Assembly (NCBI RefSeq): GCF_032842345.1 | Contig: NZ_WBKO01000001.1 | Location: 1,426,001-1,490,000, forward strand | From: Methanoculleus caldifontis | GTDB taxonomy: Archaea; Halobacteriota; Methanomicrobia; Methanomicrobiales; Methanoculleaceae | Direction of reading: 5' to 3' | DNA: 64,000 nucleotides | Part shown: piece after piece, positions 8,107 through 17,698 of the stretch | Numbering within the stretch: the first letter of the stretch is position 1 | Layout of the letters: each line of letters opens with the position of its first letter | Program-made: the position numbers and the translations under genes | Notes under the pieces: generated by a model | Database searches by the model: none | Seen by the model: the letters and a program-made list of their open reading frames with translations, nothing else | What the model was told of the DNA's origin: nothing

Positions 8107-8646
8107 TCACTCCTTTCCCCGTAACCCGGGCGTCTCCGTGCAGGCCGGACAGAGCATCTTCCTCTTCCGGTCCAGTTCGTCGAGCGTCCGCGGCCGGAAC
8201 ATCACGCACTCGGGGTTATCGCAGTGGTCGAGGCCGAGGAGGTGCCCGATCTCGTGCGCTCCCTCCTTTGCGGTCCGGTCGATCAGGTCGGCATCGTCCG
8301 GTCTCCTGCCGTAGTACTCGTTCCCGAAGCGGGCGGTCGAGACGACGGCGACACCGCTCGCCGGCCTTGCGAGGCCGAAGACGAAGTCGCACGCACCGAC
8401 GTAGAGGTCGCGGGAGGTGACGAGGAGCAGCGGGCCGGAGATTGCGTACCTGCGGGTGACGGTGTCCTGCAGGCGATCCAGGATCTTTTGAGCATCGTGC
8501 TGGTTGCGGTTTCTGTCGTAGCCGTCGATGAGGAGCGGGTACTCGACGAACCTCGTCTCTCGACCCAGGATCATCGTGATCGACCGGGCGACCGGGAGTT
8601 CGAGGCCTTCCGGCGCCTGACGGTCCCAAAGAATATTGATGCCCAT
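8107..8646 (-). CDS. amzA: archaemetzincin metalloprotease
   Basis: A 179-residue zinc peptidase of family M54. The extended metzincin motif HEIGHLLGLDHC starts at residue 131 and supplies three zinc ligands and the catalytic glutamate. It runs into a second zinc knuckle, C142-x4-C147-x18-C166-x2-C169 (NPEC, then MLCPAC), the hallmark of archaemetzincins. The length is typical. The physiological substrate of the family is unknown. The start codon lies 17 bases from the divergent UPF0146 start, with both ATGs inside one inverted repeat. Confidence 0.93.
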   Translation of the reverse strand: MGINILWDRQAPEGLELPVARSITMILGRETRFVEYPLLIDGYDRNRNQHDAQKILDRLQDTVTRRYAISGPLLLVTSRDLYVGACDFVFGLARPASGVAVVSTARFGNEYYGRRPDDADLIDRTAKEGAHEIGHLLGLDHCDNPECVMFRPRTLDELDRKRKMLCPACTETPGLRGKE

Positions 8647-8680
8647 TACCTAATCTCTGGGTAATGTGTCAGTATAAACA
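8644..8680. promoter_or_regulatory. palindrome joining two divergent start codons, with embedded promoter
   Basis: CATTACC (8644-8650) and GGTAATG (8660-8666) form a perfect 7-base inverted repeat around a 9-base loop. Its outer ends are the reverse-strand ATG of the archaemetzincin gene and the forward ATG of the UPF0146 gene. A reverse-strand TATA-like TTTATACT (about 8671-8678) lies inside UPF0146 coding DNA at the right distance to serve the protease gene. The forward promoter must likewise lie inside the protease gene (AT-rich AAGAATATTGAT, about 8627-8638). Motif positions are seen; promoter roles are inferred. Confidence 0.5.
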
Positions 8681-9068
8681 TATTGAACGGAGTATCGGGG
8701 AGTATATCGCCGCCCGCTATCGCCGTGCCGTGGAGGTGGGGATCGGCAACAACCCCGACGCTGCGCGGATCGTCGCGGCTGCCGGGGCCCTCGCCCTCTG
8801 CACCGACATCCGGCCCGGCATCCGGCACGAGGGTCTCACTGTCGTGACCGACGACGTCTTCGAGCCCGATCTCCGGCTGTATGCGGGTGCGGACCTGATC
8901 TACGCCGTCCGCCCCGGCGTGGAGATGGTCCCGCCGCTGATTGCGCTTGCCCGCCGGATCGAGAGCGACCTCCTGGTCTACCACCTGGGGTGCGAGATCT
9001 ACGAGGACGGCGGCGAGGTCCTGGACTGCGGCCCGGTCCTCCTCCACCGCTACCACCGCCGCCCTTAA
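8664..9068 (+). CDS. UPF0146 family protein
   Basis: A 134-residue archaeal protein of uncharacterised family UPF0146. It has a Rossmann/methyltransferase-like beginning ([23 protein letters not shown]), then [37 protein letters not shown] and a C-terminal [15 protein letters not shown]. The pattern resembles a small SAM-binding fold lacking the usual catalytic C-terminal half, but no activity is known. It overlaps the convergent rfcL stop by four bases at 9065-9068. Confidence 0.85.
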   Translation: MCQYKHIERSIGEYIAARYRRAVEVGIGNNPDAARIVAAAGALALCTDIRPGIRHEGLTVVTDDVFEPDLRLYAGADLIYAVRPGVEMVPPLIALARRIESDLLVYHLGCEIYEDGGEVLDCGPVLLHRYHRRP

Positions 9069-10438
9069 AAGAGCGTCGCCTGGCCCGGCGGAGGGTTCTC
9101 GCGGGTCTCTTTCGTATCGGCAGGAGGTTCTTCGTCCCCGGCCTTCCTGCCCTTCTTCTCCTTCGTGGGCGCTTTCTCTTTGCCGGACGTCTTCTTCTCT
9201 TTCGCCTTCTCCTCTTTTGCCACGTCCTTGACCACCTTCGCGGCCCGGGTTTTGTCGTGTATGAAGAGGTTCAGTTCGTCGGCGTCGAGCCCGAACTCGC
9301 GGACGTAGCCCGCCGGGTCCTGCTCGACCAGGATGCCGATCGCGGTGAAGAAGTCCTCCCGGAGAGCATCCTCCGGGATATGGGTCATCTCGCTGAGCTT
9401 CCGGGTCAGGCCTGCCCGGACCATCTTCTGTTTCTTCGATGCCCCCATCTTCTGCCAGCGTGACGGCGGCATGATGCGGCCGTGGATACCGGCCCCGCCG
9501 GCGGCGTCGGCGACGCCGAGGAGCATCACGGCGCTCGCGTACCGCCAGAGGGTGTAGTACTGCCGCCGGTAGGTCCGGCCGATATACTCGTCTGCCCTCG
9601 AGAGGCAGGCGTAGCCCTGCGCCTTTGAGGCGAGATCGGGCATCTGGTCGAGGTTCCCTTCGAGCCACTGCTCGACGGCGTCGGGGGTGTCCTCGACCTC
9701 CACGGCCATGCGGAGCAGCTCGGCGTCTCTGCGCCCCTTGAACACCCCGCCGACAAGTTCGAAGATGGTGGACCGCTCGTCCTTTGAGGAGGTTTGGACG
9801 TCGCCCGCCACGAGGCGGTCTCTCCCGATGGCCGCGGCATAGAGCATGTTCACGGCGGCCCGCATGTCGCCGCCGGCGGCGTCGGCGATCCCCTCGAGCG
9901 CGGCAGGATCGCATGCCACGCCCTCCGCGGCGCAGATCTGGCGGAGGCGGGGGACGATCGAGCGGGCCTGGAGCGCCCGGAACTGCACCGGCTCCGTGGC
10001 GGTCTTGAGTTCTTTCGTGAGGGAGTAGTAGTCGTTTGCGATCAGGATGATCGGCTGTCTTGATTCGGCGATGATCTCCACGATCGCCTTCGCCCCGCCC
10101 CGGTCCGCCTGCCCGTGCAGGTTGTCGGCCTCGTCGAGCAGGATGAGTTTCCGGCTCGCGCCGGAGAGGCTGGCCGTGGTGGACCCCGAGCCCGCCACCC
10201 GCTCGAGGGCTGCCTTGGTCCGCTGGTCGGAGGCGTTCAGTTCCACGACCTCCCAGTTCATGTCGTTTGCGAGGGCGTGGGCGCTCGATGTCTTCCCCGT
10301 GCCGGGCTTCCCGTAGAGGATGAGCGGCTTCTTCTGCCGCGACCAGTCCTGCGCCCACTCGTACATCTGCCTGACGGCCCCGGAGTTCCCCACGACGTCC
10401 TGGAGGTGTTGCGGCCTGTACTTCTCCGTCCAGTCCAT
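9065..10438 (-). CDS. rfcL: replication factor C large subunit
   Basis: A 457-residue AAA+ clamp-loader subunit that, with RfcS, loads PCNA onto primed DNA. Walker A is GKPGTGKT at residues 43-50, Walker B is ILLDEADN, and sensor 1 is in [13 protein letters not shown]. The first ~10 residues ([17 protein letters not shown]) are the RFC box. The C-terminus carries a ~60-residue lysine/glutamate-rich tail and ends in GQATLF, a PCNA-interacting-peptide-like motif seen on archaeal RfcL. Monocistronic and divergent from the marker protein 2 gene. Confidence 0.95.
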   Translation of the reverse strand: MDWTEKYRPQHLQDVVGNSGAVRQMYEWAQDWSRQKKPLILYGKPGTGKTSSAHALANDMNWEVVELNASDQRTKAALERVAGSGSTTASLSGASRKLILLDEADNLHGQADRGGAKAIVEIIAESRQPIILIANDYYSLTKELKTATEPVQFRALQARSIVPRLRQICAAEGVACDPAALEGIADAAGGDMRAAVNMLYAAAIGRDRLVAGDVQTSSKDERSTIFELVGGVFKGRRDAELLRMAVEVEDTPDAVEQWLEGNLDQMPDLASKAQGYACLSRADEYIGRTYRRQYYTLWRYASAVMLLGVADAAGGAGIHGRIMPPSRWQKMGASKKQKMVRAGLTRKLSEMTHIPEDALREDFFTAIGILVEQDPAGYVREFGLDADELNLFIHDKTRAAKVVKDVAKEEKAKEKKTSGKEKAPTKEKKGRKAGDEEPPADTKETRENPPPGQATLF

Positions 10439-10651
10439 ACCGATCTATTCGGTGCGGCGCATCAAAAATCCGACCCCGGGAGTGATGCGGCGATCTGTGC
10501 AGCCCGGCAGGCCCCTCTCCGGGATTGGGGGCGGTCTGGTCTGCGCCGTTGCCATCGGCTCCCAGAACAGAGTGCATAATACCGGTGAATCAAATACATT
10601 ATCTCTGATGAGGCTGAATAGCATAAAGAAAAGTAGATTGTTGGTGTTCTT

Positions 10652-11662
10652 GTGGTGAAGGATTGCTCCACCGATACGGTAGCACAGGCCGTCAGGGAAT
10701 ACGAGGGCGTCACCCGGAAGAAGATGATCGGGAACATGATCCGGTCTCTCCGCATCGAGAGCCCCGATGTCGTCGCCTCGTTCGGTGAGGATGCCGCTGT
10801 CATCCGGCATAACGCGGAGGATGCGCTGCTGCTCGCGGCAGACGGTATCTGGAGCAGACTCATGGAGGCCGACCCGTTCTGGGCGGGATACTGTGCCGTG
10901 CTCGTGAATGTTCACGACATCGCCGCCATGGGAGGAAGGCCCGTTGCGATGGTCGATATCCTCTCCGCCACGGACGACCGTATTCGCGACGAGGTGACCC
11001 GGGGGATGGTCGCCGCGTCCTCGCAGTTCGGGGTCCCGATCGTGGGCGGGCACCTGCACCCGGAGACGCCCTACAGCGTCGTGGACGTCGCGATCCTCGG
11101 GACGGCCCGGATGGACCAGCTCATCTTCTCGAACACGGCAGAGGAAGGGGACCGGGTGATCGCAGCGATCGACCTCGACGGCCGGGTGCACCCGTCGTGC
11201 TGCTTCAACTGGGACTCCGTCACGATGAAGTCGGCGGAGGCGGTGCGGGCCCAGATCCGGGTGATGGAGGACCTGGGGAGAGAGCACCTGGTGACGGCCG
11301 GCAAGGACATCAGCAACCCGGGGGTGATCGGGACCCTCGGCATGCTCCTTGAGGTGAGCGAGAAGGGCGCGGTGATCGACCTCGAGGCGATTCCCCGCCC
11401 GGACCTCGCGGCGATCGATCTCCCCTTCGAACAGTGGGTGCGCATGTATCCCGGCATGGGGTTCATCCTGACCGCAAAGGAGGAGCACGTGGAGGAGGTC
11501 TGCCGCCGGTTTGCCGCGGTCGGCATGGCGGCGTCCGCGATAGGCGAGGTCGACGGGAGCAGGCGGCTCGCCGTCAGGTACCTGGACCGGGAGACCCAGG
11601 TCTTCGATCTCGACCATAACGGCATCATGCGCATCTTCTCCGAAGGGGAGACATGCCGGTAA
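10652..11662 (+). CDS. methanogenesis marker protein 2 (AIR synthase/ThiL-like)
   Basis: A 336-residue protein of the PurM/AIR-synthase-related superfamily, found in all methanogens and of unknown function. The N-terminal ATP-binding half includes SFGEDAAVIRH, LLLAADGIWSRL and VNVHDIAAMGGRPVAMVDIL; the C-terminal half includes SNPGVIGTLGMLLEVSEKGA and MYPGMGFILTA. The start is one of two tandem GTG codons (10652, 10655). The next gene, marker protein 4, begins inside its last ten bases, so the two markers are co-translated. Confidence 0.9.
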   Translation: MVKDCSTDTVAQAVREYEGVTRKKMIGNMIRSLRIESPDVVASFGEDAAVIRHNAEDALLLAADGIWSRLMEADPFWAGYCAVLVNVHDIAAMGGRPVAMVDILSATDDRIRDEVTRGMVAASSQFGVPIVGGHLHPETPYSVVDVAILGTARMDQLIFSNTAEEGDRVIAAIDLDGRVHPSCCFNWDSVTMKSAEAVRAQIRVMEDLGREHLVTAGKDISNPGVIGTLGMLLEVSEKGAVIDLEAIPRPDLAAIDLPFEQWVRMYPGMGFILTAKEEHVEEVCRRFAAVGMAASAIGEVDGSRRLAVRYLDRETQVFDLDHNGIMRIFSEGETCR

Positions 11663-12414
11663 GGGTCGGGCTCGGGGCGGCGTCCCCTGACGAAAAGATC
11701 CTCGCGACCGTCCGGGCGGTCGCGGGGGAGGTCGATCTCATCATTTTTTCCTGTCCGGGTTCTATCGGTTCGTTCGGGGACGGCGTGACGGTCGTCGAGG
11801 CAGGGCATCCTGAAGAGGCCCTGATCGAGGCCCTCGCCGAAGGTCGGATCGATGCCGCCGTCAGGGGCACTCTCGCCGCCTCGTCCACGCTGAAAGCCCT
11901 CAAACGGGCCGAGAGCGTCGACCACCTGGAGCGGATCGCTCTCCTCGAGACCGCCGGCGGGCACCTCTTCCTCCTTGCCCCGGTCGGGGTCGACGAGGGC
12001 TGGACGGTGCAGGAGAAGGTCCGGTTCGTCGAGCGCGGCCGGGAGATCGCGCGGAGTTTCGGCCTCGCCGGGGGGGTGGCGGTCCTCTCGGGAGGAAGGC
12101 TCGGCGATATCGGGCGGCACCCGGTCGTCGACCGGACGATGGCGGACGCCGAACTCGTTGCCCGCCTGACCGGGGCGGAGCATACCGAGATCCTGATCGA
12201 GGAGGCGGCAGGGAGGTACGGGATGATCGTCGCTCCCGACGGGATCTCCGGGAACCTGATCTTCCGGACGCTCACGTTCCTCGGAGCCGGCGTCGGGCAC
12301 GGTGCTCCGGTCGTAAATATCGATGATATTTTCGTGGATACGTCGCGCGCCTCACCAGATTATACGAATGCAATAATGCTCGCGAAATCTCTGGCAGAAT
12401 CAAGATGCCGCTGA
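11653..12414 (+). CDS. mtxX: methanogenesis marker protein 4 (MtxX)
   Basis: A 253-residue protein matching the methanogen marker 4 / MtxX family, distantly related to phosphotransacetylase-type acyltransferases. Landmarks are DAAVRGTLAASSTLKAL, LETAGGHLFLLAPVGVDEG, VLSGGRLGDIGRHPVVDRT and the C-terminal SGNLIFRTLTFLGAG with VNIDDIFVDTSRAS. MtxX was originally named for a link to methyltransferase genes, but its reaction is unknown. The ten-base overlap with marker 2 suggests the products act together. Confidence 0.88.
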   Translation: MPVRVGLGAASPDEKILATVRAVAGEVDLIIFSCPGSIGSFGDGVTVVEAGHPEEALIEALAEGRIDAAVRGTLAASSTLKALKRAESVDHLERIALLETAGGHLFLLAPVGVDEGWTVQEKVRFVERGREIARSFGLAGGVAVLSGGRLGDIGRHPVVDRTMADAELVARLTGAEHTEILIEEAAGRYGMIVAPDGISGNLIFRTLTFLGAGVGHGAPVVNIDDIFVDTSRASPDYTNAIMLAKSLAESRCR

Positions 12415-12554
12415 ATCGTGGCGTCATAACCTGAAAGGGCCGATCTCCTGCGTCATTCCAATCGACACAGTTTTGTGCCGGGTATCCGGATGCCCTCTCC
12501 ATATGCATCCCCGATGGAGAAGAGAAACGCAAATATTGGAGATCAACCCGAAAT

Positions 12555-12566
12555 GTTTTTATACTA
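12555..12566 (+). promoter_or_regulatory. TATA box of the histone gene
   Basis: GTTTTTATACTA, preceded by the purine-rich BRE-like CCGAAA at about 12548-12553, lies 35 bases before the histone ATG. This is a strong archaeal core promoter as expected for an abundant chromatin protein, followed by a short leader (GAGGTGG about 12584-12590) that can serve as the ribosome site. Confidence 0.65.
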
Positions 12567-12600
12567 ACTCATACACCTCTTTTTAGAGGTGGAATTAGAT

Positions 12601-12807
12601 ATGGCAGACCTACCTATTGCTGCGGTTGTACGTATCGCAAAGAAGAATGGTGCTGAGAGGGTCGGCAGCGACGCTGCTGCCGCACTCGTTGTGAAGGCCG
12701 AGGCATACATTGCCGAGCTGACCAAGGAAGCCAACAGGCTTGCCCAGCACGCAGGACGCAAGACGATCAAGGCAGAAGACGTCGATCTCGCGGTCAAGTC
12801 CGCGTAA
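12601..12807 (+). CDS. archaeal histone
   Basis: A 68-residue histone-fold protein that wraps DNA as dimers and multimers. The standard motifs are all present: LPIAAVVRIAKKNGAERVGSD (helix 1 and loop), the long central helix AAAALVVKAEAYIAELTKEA, and AGRKTIKAEDVDLAVKSA at the end (RKTIKAEDV is the loop-2/helix-3 signature). No tail extensions. It is transcribed alone from a strong TATA promoter. Confidence 0.96.
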   Translation: MADLPIAAVVRIAKKNGAERVGSDAAAALVVKAEAYIAELTKEANRLAQHAGRKTIKAEDVDLAVKSA

Positions 12808-13395
12808 TTCGACCGATCTCTCTTCTCTTTACCGGGGGCTCATCAGGCCCCCTTCTCAGGTCTCGTGCATCGTCAACATCAGACGATGCCGTGTCTGTCG
12901 TACCAGGGACCCGCGCTCCGTTTGCGCTTGCAAGTCGCACCTGACGGTGCTCATGCTCCTGCCCTACAGGCAGTCGCACTTCGCGTGAGGCACTATCGTT
13001 ATCCGCACCAGCTACCTCACGCGAAGTGCGAGCGTAGCGAGCTTGAGAAGCCATCAGGCTTCGAGCCGCGAAGAACGCGAAGGGGAGTTTCTGATGTTGC
13101 CAATTCTTCGTTGGAGCGCCGCGTGAGACCACATCGTTGCCAGGTGCTAACTTAGCGGAGTGCCGGAACGGGAGCATGTAGTGATACCTGCTTCTCATCG
13201 TCAGACGGCCGGCCGCCGCGCTGGTCTCCCCCTAAACGCTTCTCTCTGCGATTTCGGCCGTGTTACGGCACGAAGTGATGAAATGAGATGATCCCGGCGG
13301 AGCATGGCCTCTGCGGCCCGCTACGCCGCTCTGGTGCCAACGGCCGGCGCCCGCGCCCGCGGCACCCCGAAAAAAAGTCGTTATGCCCCTCTGGT
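12808..13395. other. 588-base intergenic region between histone and hisB
   Basis: No supportable gene. It contains pyrimidine-rich DNA just after the histone stop (likely termination zone, 12815-12832) and copy A of a dispersed palindromic repeat (12934-13082). Short open frames here come from the repeat and share their peptide text with frames in the copy near 39.3 kb, so they are not independent genes. Confidence 0.7.
12934..13082 (+). repeat. dispersed palindromic repeat, copy A
   Basis: Perfect 15-base inverted arms (GCACTTCGCGTGAGG at 12976-12990 and its complement at 13015-13029) enclose a 24-base loop. The right flank to 13082 holds a small hairpin (GAAGCC-ATCA-GGCTTC). Positions 13016-13082 match copy C (39297-39363) at 66 of 67 bases; the left flank resembles copy B (27364-27477). 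Confidence 0.8.
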
Positions 13396-13980
13396 TCAGA
13401 GGGTTCCCTTGGTGCTCGGCACGTCCCCGCCGACCGCGGGGTCGATCGCCACGGCCGCGCGGAGGGTCCGGGCGAACGCCTTGAACGCCGCCTCGCAGAC
13501 ATGATGGTCGTTCCGGCCCGTCGCCGTGATGTGGGCGGTGATCCCCGCCTTCGTGCAGAGGCTGTAGAAGAAATGCTCGATGAGGTCGCCGGGGATGCCC
13601 CCCGGTCCCGCCGGCGAGAAGTCGGCCGCAAAGACGAGGTAGCCCCGCCCGCCCACGTCGAGCGCCACCCGCGCGAGCGCCTCGTCCATCGGGACGGCGG
13701 CGTCGGCGAACCGGGTGATCCCCCTCCCGTCCCCGACCGCCTCGGCAAGGGCCGCGCCGAGGACGATCCCGATGTCCTCGACGGTGTGGTGTGCGTCCAC
13801 GGGGAGGTCGCCGGTCGCCCGGACGGTGAGATCCATCCTGCCGTGCCGGGCAAACGATGTCAGCATGTGGTCGAAGAATGGTATCCCGGTCTCGATCGCC
13901 CCCGCCCCGCTCCCGTCGAGGTCGAGGGAGAGGCTGATATCGGTCTCCTTCGTTTTCCGGCGGATCTCACTCTTTCGCAT
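13396..13980 (-). CDS. hisB: imidazoleglycerol-phosphate dehydratase
   Basis: A 194-residue monofunctional HisB (no phosphatase domain) catalysing the sixth step of histidine synthesis. Manganese-binding histidine clusters are visible: [21 protein letters not shown] and [18 protein letters not shown], plus [15 protein letters not shown]. The open frame extends upstream within hisA, but the ATG at 13980 gives the normal HisB beginning ([15 protein letters not shown]). The start overlaps the hisA end by 14 bases, so the two are translationally coupled. Confidence 0.95.
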   Translation of the reverse strand: MRKSEIRRKTKETDISLSLDLDGSGAGAIETGIPFFDHMLTSFARHGRMDLTVRATGDLPVDAHHTVEDIGIVLGAALAEAVGDGRGITRFADAAVPMDEALARVALDVGGRGYLVFAADFSPAGPGGIPGDLIEHFFYSLCTKAGITAHITATGRNDHHVCEAAFKAFARTLRAAVAIDPAVGGDVPSTKGTL

Positions 13981-14686
13981 GCGCCGCCTCCAGAACCTCG
14001 GGGAGGTGCACCTTCCCCGCGTAGAGGGCCGAGCCGAGGACCGCCCCGGCCGCCCCCGCATTCCTGAGCGCCCGGACATCCGCGGCGGCCGAGATCCCAC
14101 CCGAGACGACGACCGGGACCCGTGCTCTCGCGAGGAGGTCTTTCACGGGCTCGATGGCGATCCCCTGCTGGAGCCCCTCCACGTCCACGTTCGTGTAGAG
14201 GAGGGCTCCCGCGCCGAGGGCCTCGAACCGCTCCGCCCAGGCAAGGTAACTGCCGGCCGGCTGCTCCCAGCCCTCGATCATCACCTCGCCGCCCCGGGCA
14301 TCGATCCCGGGCATCACCCGCTCGCTCCCGAACTCGTCGGCGAGCGTCTTAATCACTTCCGGTGAGCGGACGGCGAGGGTCGAGAGGATCACCCGGTCGA
14401 CGCCGGTATCGAGCCACCCGGCGGCGTCCTCCACGCTCCGGATCCCGCCGCCGAGTTCGACGAACGCGTTCGTCTCCTTAATAAGGTCCCGGATCAGGTC
14501 GGCGTTCTTCTGCGCCCGCCCGAACGCCCCGTCCAGGTTGACGATATGGAGGCCGTCCGCCCCCAGGTCAAGCCACCGGCGTCCCCAGGCGGCCGGTTCC
14601 CCGTAGACCGTCGCCGCCTCCGGCCGCCCCTGCACGAGCTGTACACATCGCCCGTCCAGGATATCGACTGCAGGATAGATCTCCAT
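13967..14686 (-). CDS. hisA: ProFAR isomerase
   Basis: A 239-residue (beta-alpha)8 barrel that isomerises ProFAR to PRFAR. The N-terminal catalytic aspartate is in [16 protein letters not shown]; phosphate loops include [11 protein letters not shown] and [12 protein letters not shown]; the second acid lies in [12 protein letters not shown]. The ATG at 14686 ([10 protein letters not shown]) matches HisA better than the upstream in-frame ATG at 14710, which lies within hisG. The end overlaps hisB and the start is five bases after the hisG stop. Confidence 0.95.
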   Translation of the reverse strand: MEIYPAVDILDGRCVQLVQGRPEAATVYGEPAAWGRRWLDLGADGLHIVNLDGAFGRAQKNADLIRDLIKETNAFVELGGGIRSVEDAAGWLDTGVDRVILSTLAVRSPEVIKTLADEFGSERVMPGIDARGGEVMIEGWEQPAGSYLAWAERFEALGAGALLYTNVDVEGLQQGIAIEPVKDLLARARVPVVVSGGISAAADVRALRNAGAAGAVLGSALYAGKVHLPEVLEAAHAKE

Positions 14687-14690
14687 GCTC

Positions 14691-15590
14691 TCAGCGTATG
14701 ATCCGTTCAATGGGCATGACTAATATGTCTTTTGCGCCCGCTCGCTTCAGCTGGTTGATCAACTGATAGACCCGCTCCTCTTTGACGACGGCGTGAACGG
14801 CGACCAGGTTCTCGTCGGATGCCACGTCCATCACCGTCGGGCCGGAGAGGCCGGGCAGTACCTGCCGGACATCCGCAAGGGCGCTCCGGTGGACGTTCAT
14901 CATCAGGTAGCACTGCCCCTTCGCCCGGATGACGCTCTCGAGGGCGAGGACGAGCTCGTCGATCTTCTCCCTCTTTGCCGCGAGCGAGGCGGGGTTTGCG
15001 ACCAGGATCGTCGTGGAGGTGAGGACCTCCTCGATGACGCGGAGGTGGTTCGTCCGCAACGTCGTCCCCGACGAAGAGAGGTCGACGATGGCGTCGGCGA
15101 TACCGAGATGCGGCGTCGCCTCGCAGGCCCCGCCGACGGTGACCACCGTCACGTTGATCCCCCGTCCGGCAAAGAACGAGCGGGTGATCGCGGGGAACTC
15201 TGTTGCCACCGTCGCCCCGTCGAGATCGGCGACGGCCTCGATACCGGACTCCTCCGGCACGGCGACGACGAGCGTCGCCTTCCCGGTCTGGAGGTCAAGG
15301 ACCTGCTCGACTGTTGAACCCCGCTCCATGACCATATCCCTCCCGGTAATACCGAGGTCGGCGACGCCGCTCGCCACGTACTCAGGGATATCGATCGGGC
15401 GGGCGAAGAGGATCTCCACGTTCGGATCGCGGGTCCGGGTGATCAGCCGGCGCTCTCCTCCTTCGGCAAGATGGAGGCCGCTCTTCTCGATCAGGTCGTT
15501 GATCGGCCCGGCGATTCTCCCCTTGTTCGGGATGGCGAGACGGACGAGTCCGGGTCCGGGCCCGGGCTCCCGGGATGATGGTTTCGTCAT
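14691..15590 (-). CDS. hisG: ATP phosphoribosyltransferase, long form
   Basis: A 299-residue HisG, the feedback-regulated first enzyme of histidine synthesis. The long form has a C-terminal ACT-like regulatory domain (from about residue 220, [14 protein letters not shown] through IERIIR) and needs no HisZ. Catalytic-domain segments are [26 protein letters not shown] and the PRPP loop [18 protein letters not shown]. It is 32 bases downstream of the S-adenosylmethionine synthetase gene and followed directly by hisA and hisB. Confidence 0.95.
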   Translation of the reverse strand: MTKPSSREPGPGPGLVRLAIPNKGRIAGPINDLIEKSGLHLAEGGERRLITRTRDPNVEILFARPIDIPEYVASGVADLGITGRDMVMERGSTVEQVLDLQTGKATLVVAVPEESGIEAVADLDGATVATEFPAITRSFFAGRGINVTVVTVGGACEATPHLGIADAIVDLSSSGTTLRTNHLRVIEEVLTSTTILVANPASLAAKREKIDELVLALESVIRAKGQCYLMMNVHRSALADVRQVLPGLSGPTVMDVASDENLVAVHAVVKEERVYQLINQLKRAGAKDILVMPIERIIR

Positions 15591-15622
15591 GGGTTACGAC
15601 AACTCCGGAGATTCAGAGAAGA

Positions 15623-16825
15623 TCAGAAGGTGGAGAGTTCTCCCCTGATGACCTTCTCGGTGATGGTGGTGGTCTTCTCCAGCCACGCGTCGATGACCCC
15701 CTCGACGTCGGGCTTGATGGACTTGATGTCATAGCCGGGCTTCGCGAGGATCTGGGCGCTTGCCACGTGGGGCTGGTCGATCGGGTAGCCGATCTGGGAG
15801 AGGATACGGACGTACATCTCCTCGATGCCGTCGACCTCCTTGACACAGTCCTGCGCGATCTGGGTCGCGAGGAGGTTGTAGATCTTGCCGATGTGGTTGA
15901 TCGGGTTCTTGCCGCTCGTCGCCTCCATGCTCATGGGGCGGTTCGGGGTGATCAGCCCGTTCGCGCGGTTGCCGCGGCCGACGGACCCGTCGTCGCCCAT
16001 CTCGGCAGAGGTTCCCGAGACCGTCAGGAAGATACTGCCGGCATCGAGGTCGTCGGCGGTGTTGATCGCGACGTTGACCTTCCTCTTCGTAAACTGCTTC
16101 GCAACGGCGGTGATCTGCTCCGTCAGCACGTTCTTCTGCTCGACGTACTCGGTGATGCTCGAGCAGTAGCGGTCCACGAACGCCATCGCGATCGTGAGGG
16201 TGATGGCGTCGCCGTCGCGCAGGCACATGATCTTGCAGTCCTGGCCGACCACGGGGCACTTCGGGCGGAGGGTGTTGTCGATATACGCCGCGACGCCCCT
16301 GACGATGCTCTCCGCCTCACTGAACGGCGCGTGCCCGACACCGAACGAGGTGTCGTTCGCCCGCGGGACCTTGCCCGCGCAGGACCGGAAGACGTCCTGC
16401 AGATCGGTCGACCCCTTCCCCATCCGGCAGTCGACGATGATGTCGCGCTCCATGTTGATGGTGGGGAGGATCTTCCTGACGTAGTCCCGTGCCGCCTCGA
16501 CGGCGATCGCGTCTGCGGGGATGTTTGCGCCGTTGAAGGTCTTCGTGGCCCTGCCCGAGATGAGGAAGTAGATCGGCCTCGTGATCCGGCCGCCGCCGAA
16601 CTTCGGGATCGACTCTCCCGCCACGACCTCGCCCTGGTCGGTATTGTGGTGCAGGACGCTGCCGCACTCCTCGAGATACGACCTGCTGAGCGCCCGGCTG
16701 ATCGACTCCGCGATGCCGTCTGCGAGGCTGTCGGGGTGGCCAAGGCACTTCCTCTCCACCAGTTCTATCCGCTGCTTCTCGATCGGGATCTGGTCAAGCC
16801 CTTCTACGCTGATATTCCTGGTCAT
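15623..16825 (-). CDS. mat: archaeal S-adenosylmethionine synthetase
   Basis: A 400-residue archaeal-type (COG1812) methionine adenosyltransferase making SAM from methionine and ATP. Family landmarks are [31 protein letters not shown], the [19 protein letters not shown] region, [13 protein letters not shown] and [22 protein letters not shown] at 16834 is in frame, but the ATG at 16825 sits six bases after a GGTGG ribosome site and gives MTRNISVEG. It has its own promoter after the c-di-AMP cyclase gene and may extend into hisG-hisA-hisB. Confidence 0.95.
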   Translation of the reverse strand: MTRNISVEGLDQIPIEKQRIELVERKCLGHPDSLADGIAESISRALSRSYLEECGSVLHHNTDQGEVVAGESIPKFGGGRITRPIYFLISGRATKTFNGANIPADAIAVEAARDYVRKILPTINMERDIIVDCRMGKGSTDLQDVFRSCAGKVPRANDTSFGVGHAPFSEAESIVRGVAAYIDNTLRPKCPVVGQDCKIMCLRDGDAITLTIAMAFVDRYCSSITEYVEQKNVLTEQITAVAKQFTKRKVNVAINTADDLDAGSIFLTVSGTSAEMGDDGSVGRGNRANGLITPNRPMSMEATSGKNPINHIGKIYNLLATQIAQDCVKEVDGIEEMYVRILSQIGYPIDQPHVASAQILAKPGYDIKSIKPDVEGVIDAWLEKTTTITEKVIRGELSTF

Positions 16826-16869
16826 CAAATCCACCGTAGTTCTAAACTATGATAAGAGAAATGACTGCA

Positions 16870-16880
16870 ATTCATATAAC
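16870..16880 (-). promoter_or_regulatory. TATA-like box of the S-adenosylmethionine synthetase gene
   Basis: The reverse strand reads GTTATATGAATT about 45 bases upstream of the mat ATG, the only AT-rich site in the short spacer after the diadenylate cyclase gene. Confidence 0.45.
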
Positions 16881-16885
16881 CATTT

Positions 16886-17698
16886 CTAACCGTCGCTCCT
16901 GACGCGGATGTCGGAGCGGATGCCGATCTTGCAGTTGCCCTCCCTGAAGATGCGGACCATGCCCCCGCTCTCGGAGACGGTGATCCCGATGGCCGGGATC
17001 TCGTGGGTGATGGATGCGGTTGCCCGGTGCCGCCCCCCAAGACCGCCCGGCAGGGAGATACCCCGTCCGGTGACGTCGAGGTACCTTCCGGCCGCCCGCA
17101 CCTCGCCGTTCTTGTCGATGACGAAGACCCCGTCGAGCTGGGCGAACTCCTTGACGCTCTCCCAGTTGTCTCTGTTCTTGATGTCGCGGAGAGCGGGTGG
17201 CTGCCCCTGGTAGGGGTTGAGGATCGCCTGGTGGGAGTGCCTGAAGATCTCCTCCGGGTCCCCGATGATGAACGCGGTCCCGATAGACCGGCCCTCCCGG
17301 CCCTCGACCCCGATCTCGAGGGCCAGCGTGAGGGCGGCGTGGAGCACCTCGCGGGGGACGATGTCGGAGAAGTCCTTTAAGTTGATGAAGTTCTTCCCCT
17401 CCTCGATGTCGTAGATGATGACCGCGTAAGGAAAGACCCCGACGACGAGGCCGCTCTCGAGGCTTCGCCGGAGGTAGAGGTGGACGGCGGCATCGAGCAT
17501 ATGCCGCTCGCTCACCTCCAGGATGTCGTGCATCGTGAGGTCTTTTAAGACGTCGAGCTGGAGTTCCTGGACCCGGATGATCGGAATATCGGGGACGTCC
17601 GCGAGGACCGGGGCCGGCTCGACGAACGAGACGACCGCCCGTGCCCCGATCTTTACCGCCACTTCGCAGGCGGTGGCAAGCATCAGGTCGCCGTTCAT
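16886..17698 (-). CDS. diadenylate cyclase (DisA_N/DAC domain), archaeal DacZ-type
   Basis: A 270-residue protein with a C-terminal DAC domain: DGVFVIDKNG (residue 189 onward, the DGA-type motif) and GGRHRATASITHE (RHR at 223-225), the two signatures for making c-di-AMP from two ATP. The first ~115 residues, which carry LATACEVAVKIGARAVVSF, resemble a small alpha/beta (pyruvate-kinase-like) domain found in archaeal DacZ. The second DAC motif residue is valine rather than the usual alanine. The open frame extends into sucD, but the ATG at 17698 overlaps the sucD stop (ATGA). It is the last gene of the reductive-TCA operon. Confidence 0.85.
   Translation of the reverse strand: MNGDLMLATACEVAVKIGARAVVSFVEPAPVLADVPDIPIIRVQELQLDVLKDLTMHDILEVSERHMLDAAVHLYLRRSLESGLVVGVFPYAVIIYDIEEGKNFINLKDFSDIVPREVLHAALTLALEIGVEGREGRSIGTAFIIGDPEEIFRHSHQAILNPYQGQPPALRDIKNRDNWESVKEFAQLDGVFVIDKNGEVRAAGRYLDVTGRGISLPGGLGGRHRATASITHEIPAIGITVSESGGMVRIFREGNCKIGIRSDIRVRSDG

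Noticed and set aside
12865-13155. 96-codon frame downstream of the histone
   Set aside because: Its peptide text (AKCERSELEKPSGFEPRRTR) recurs in the frame at 39125-39613 because both lie on the dispersed repeat; no start signal and no independent support.
13396-14100. Longer hisB start at 14100
   Set aside because: The extra 40 residues are arginine/proline-rich and antisense-like within hisA; HisB homology begins at the ATG at 13980.
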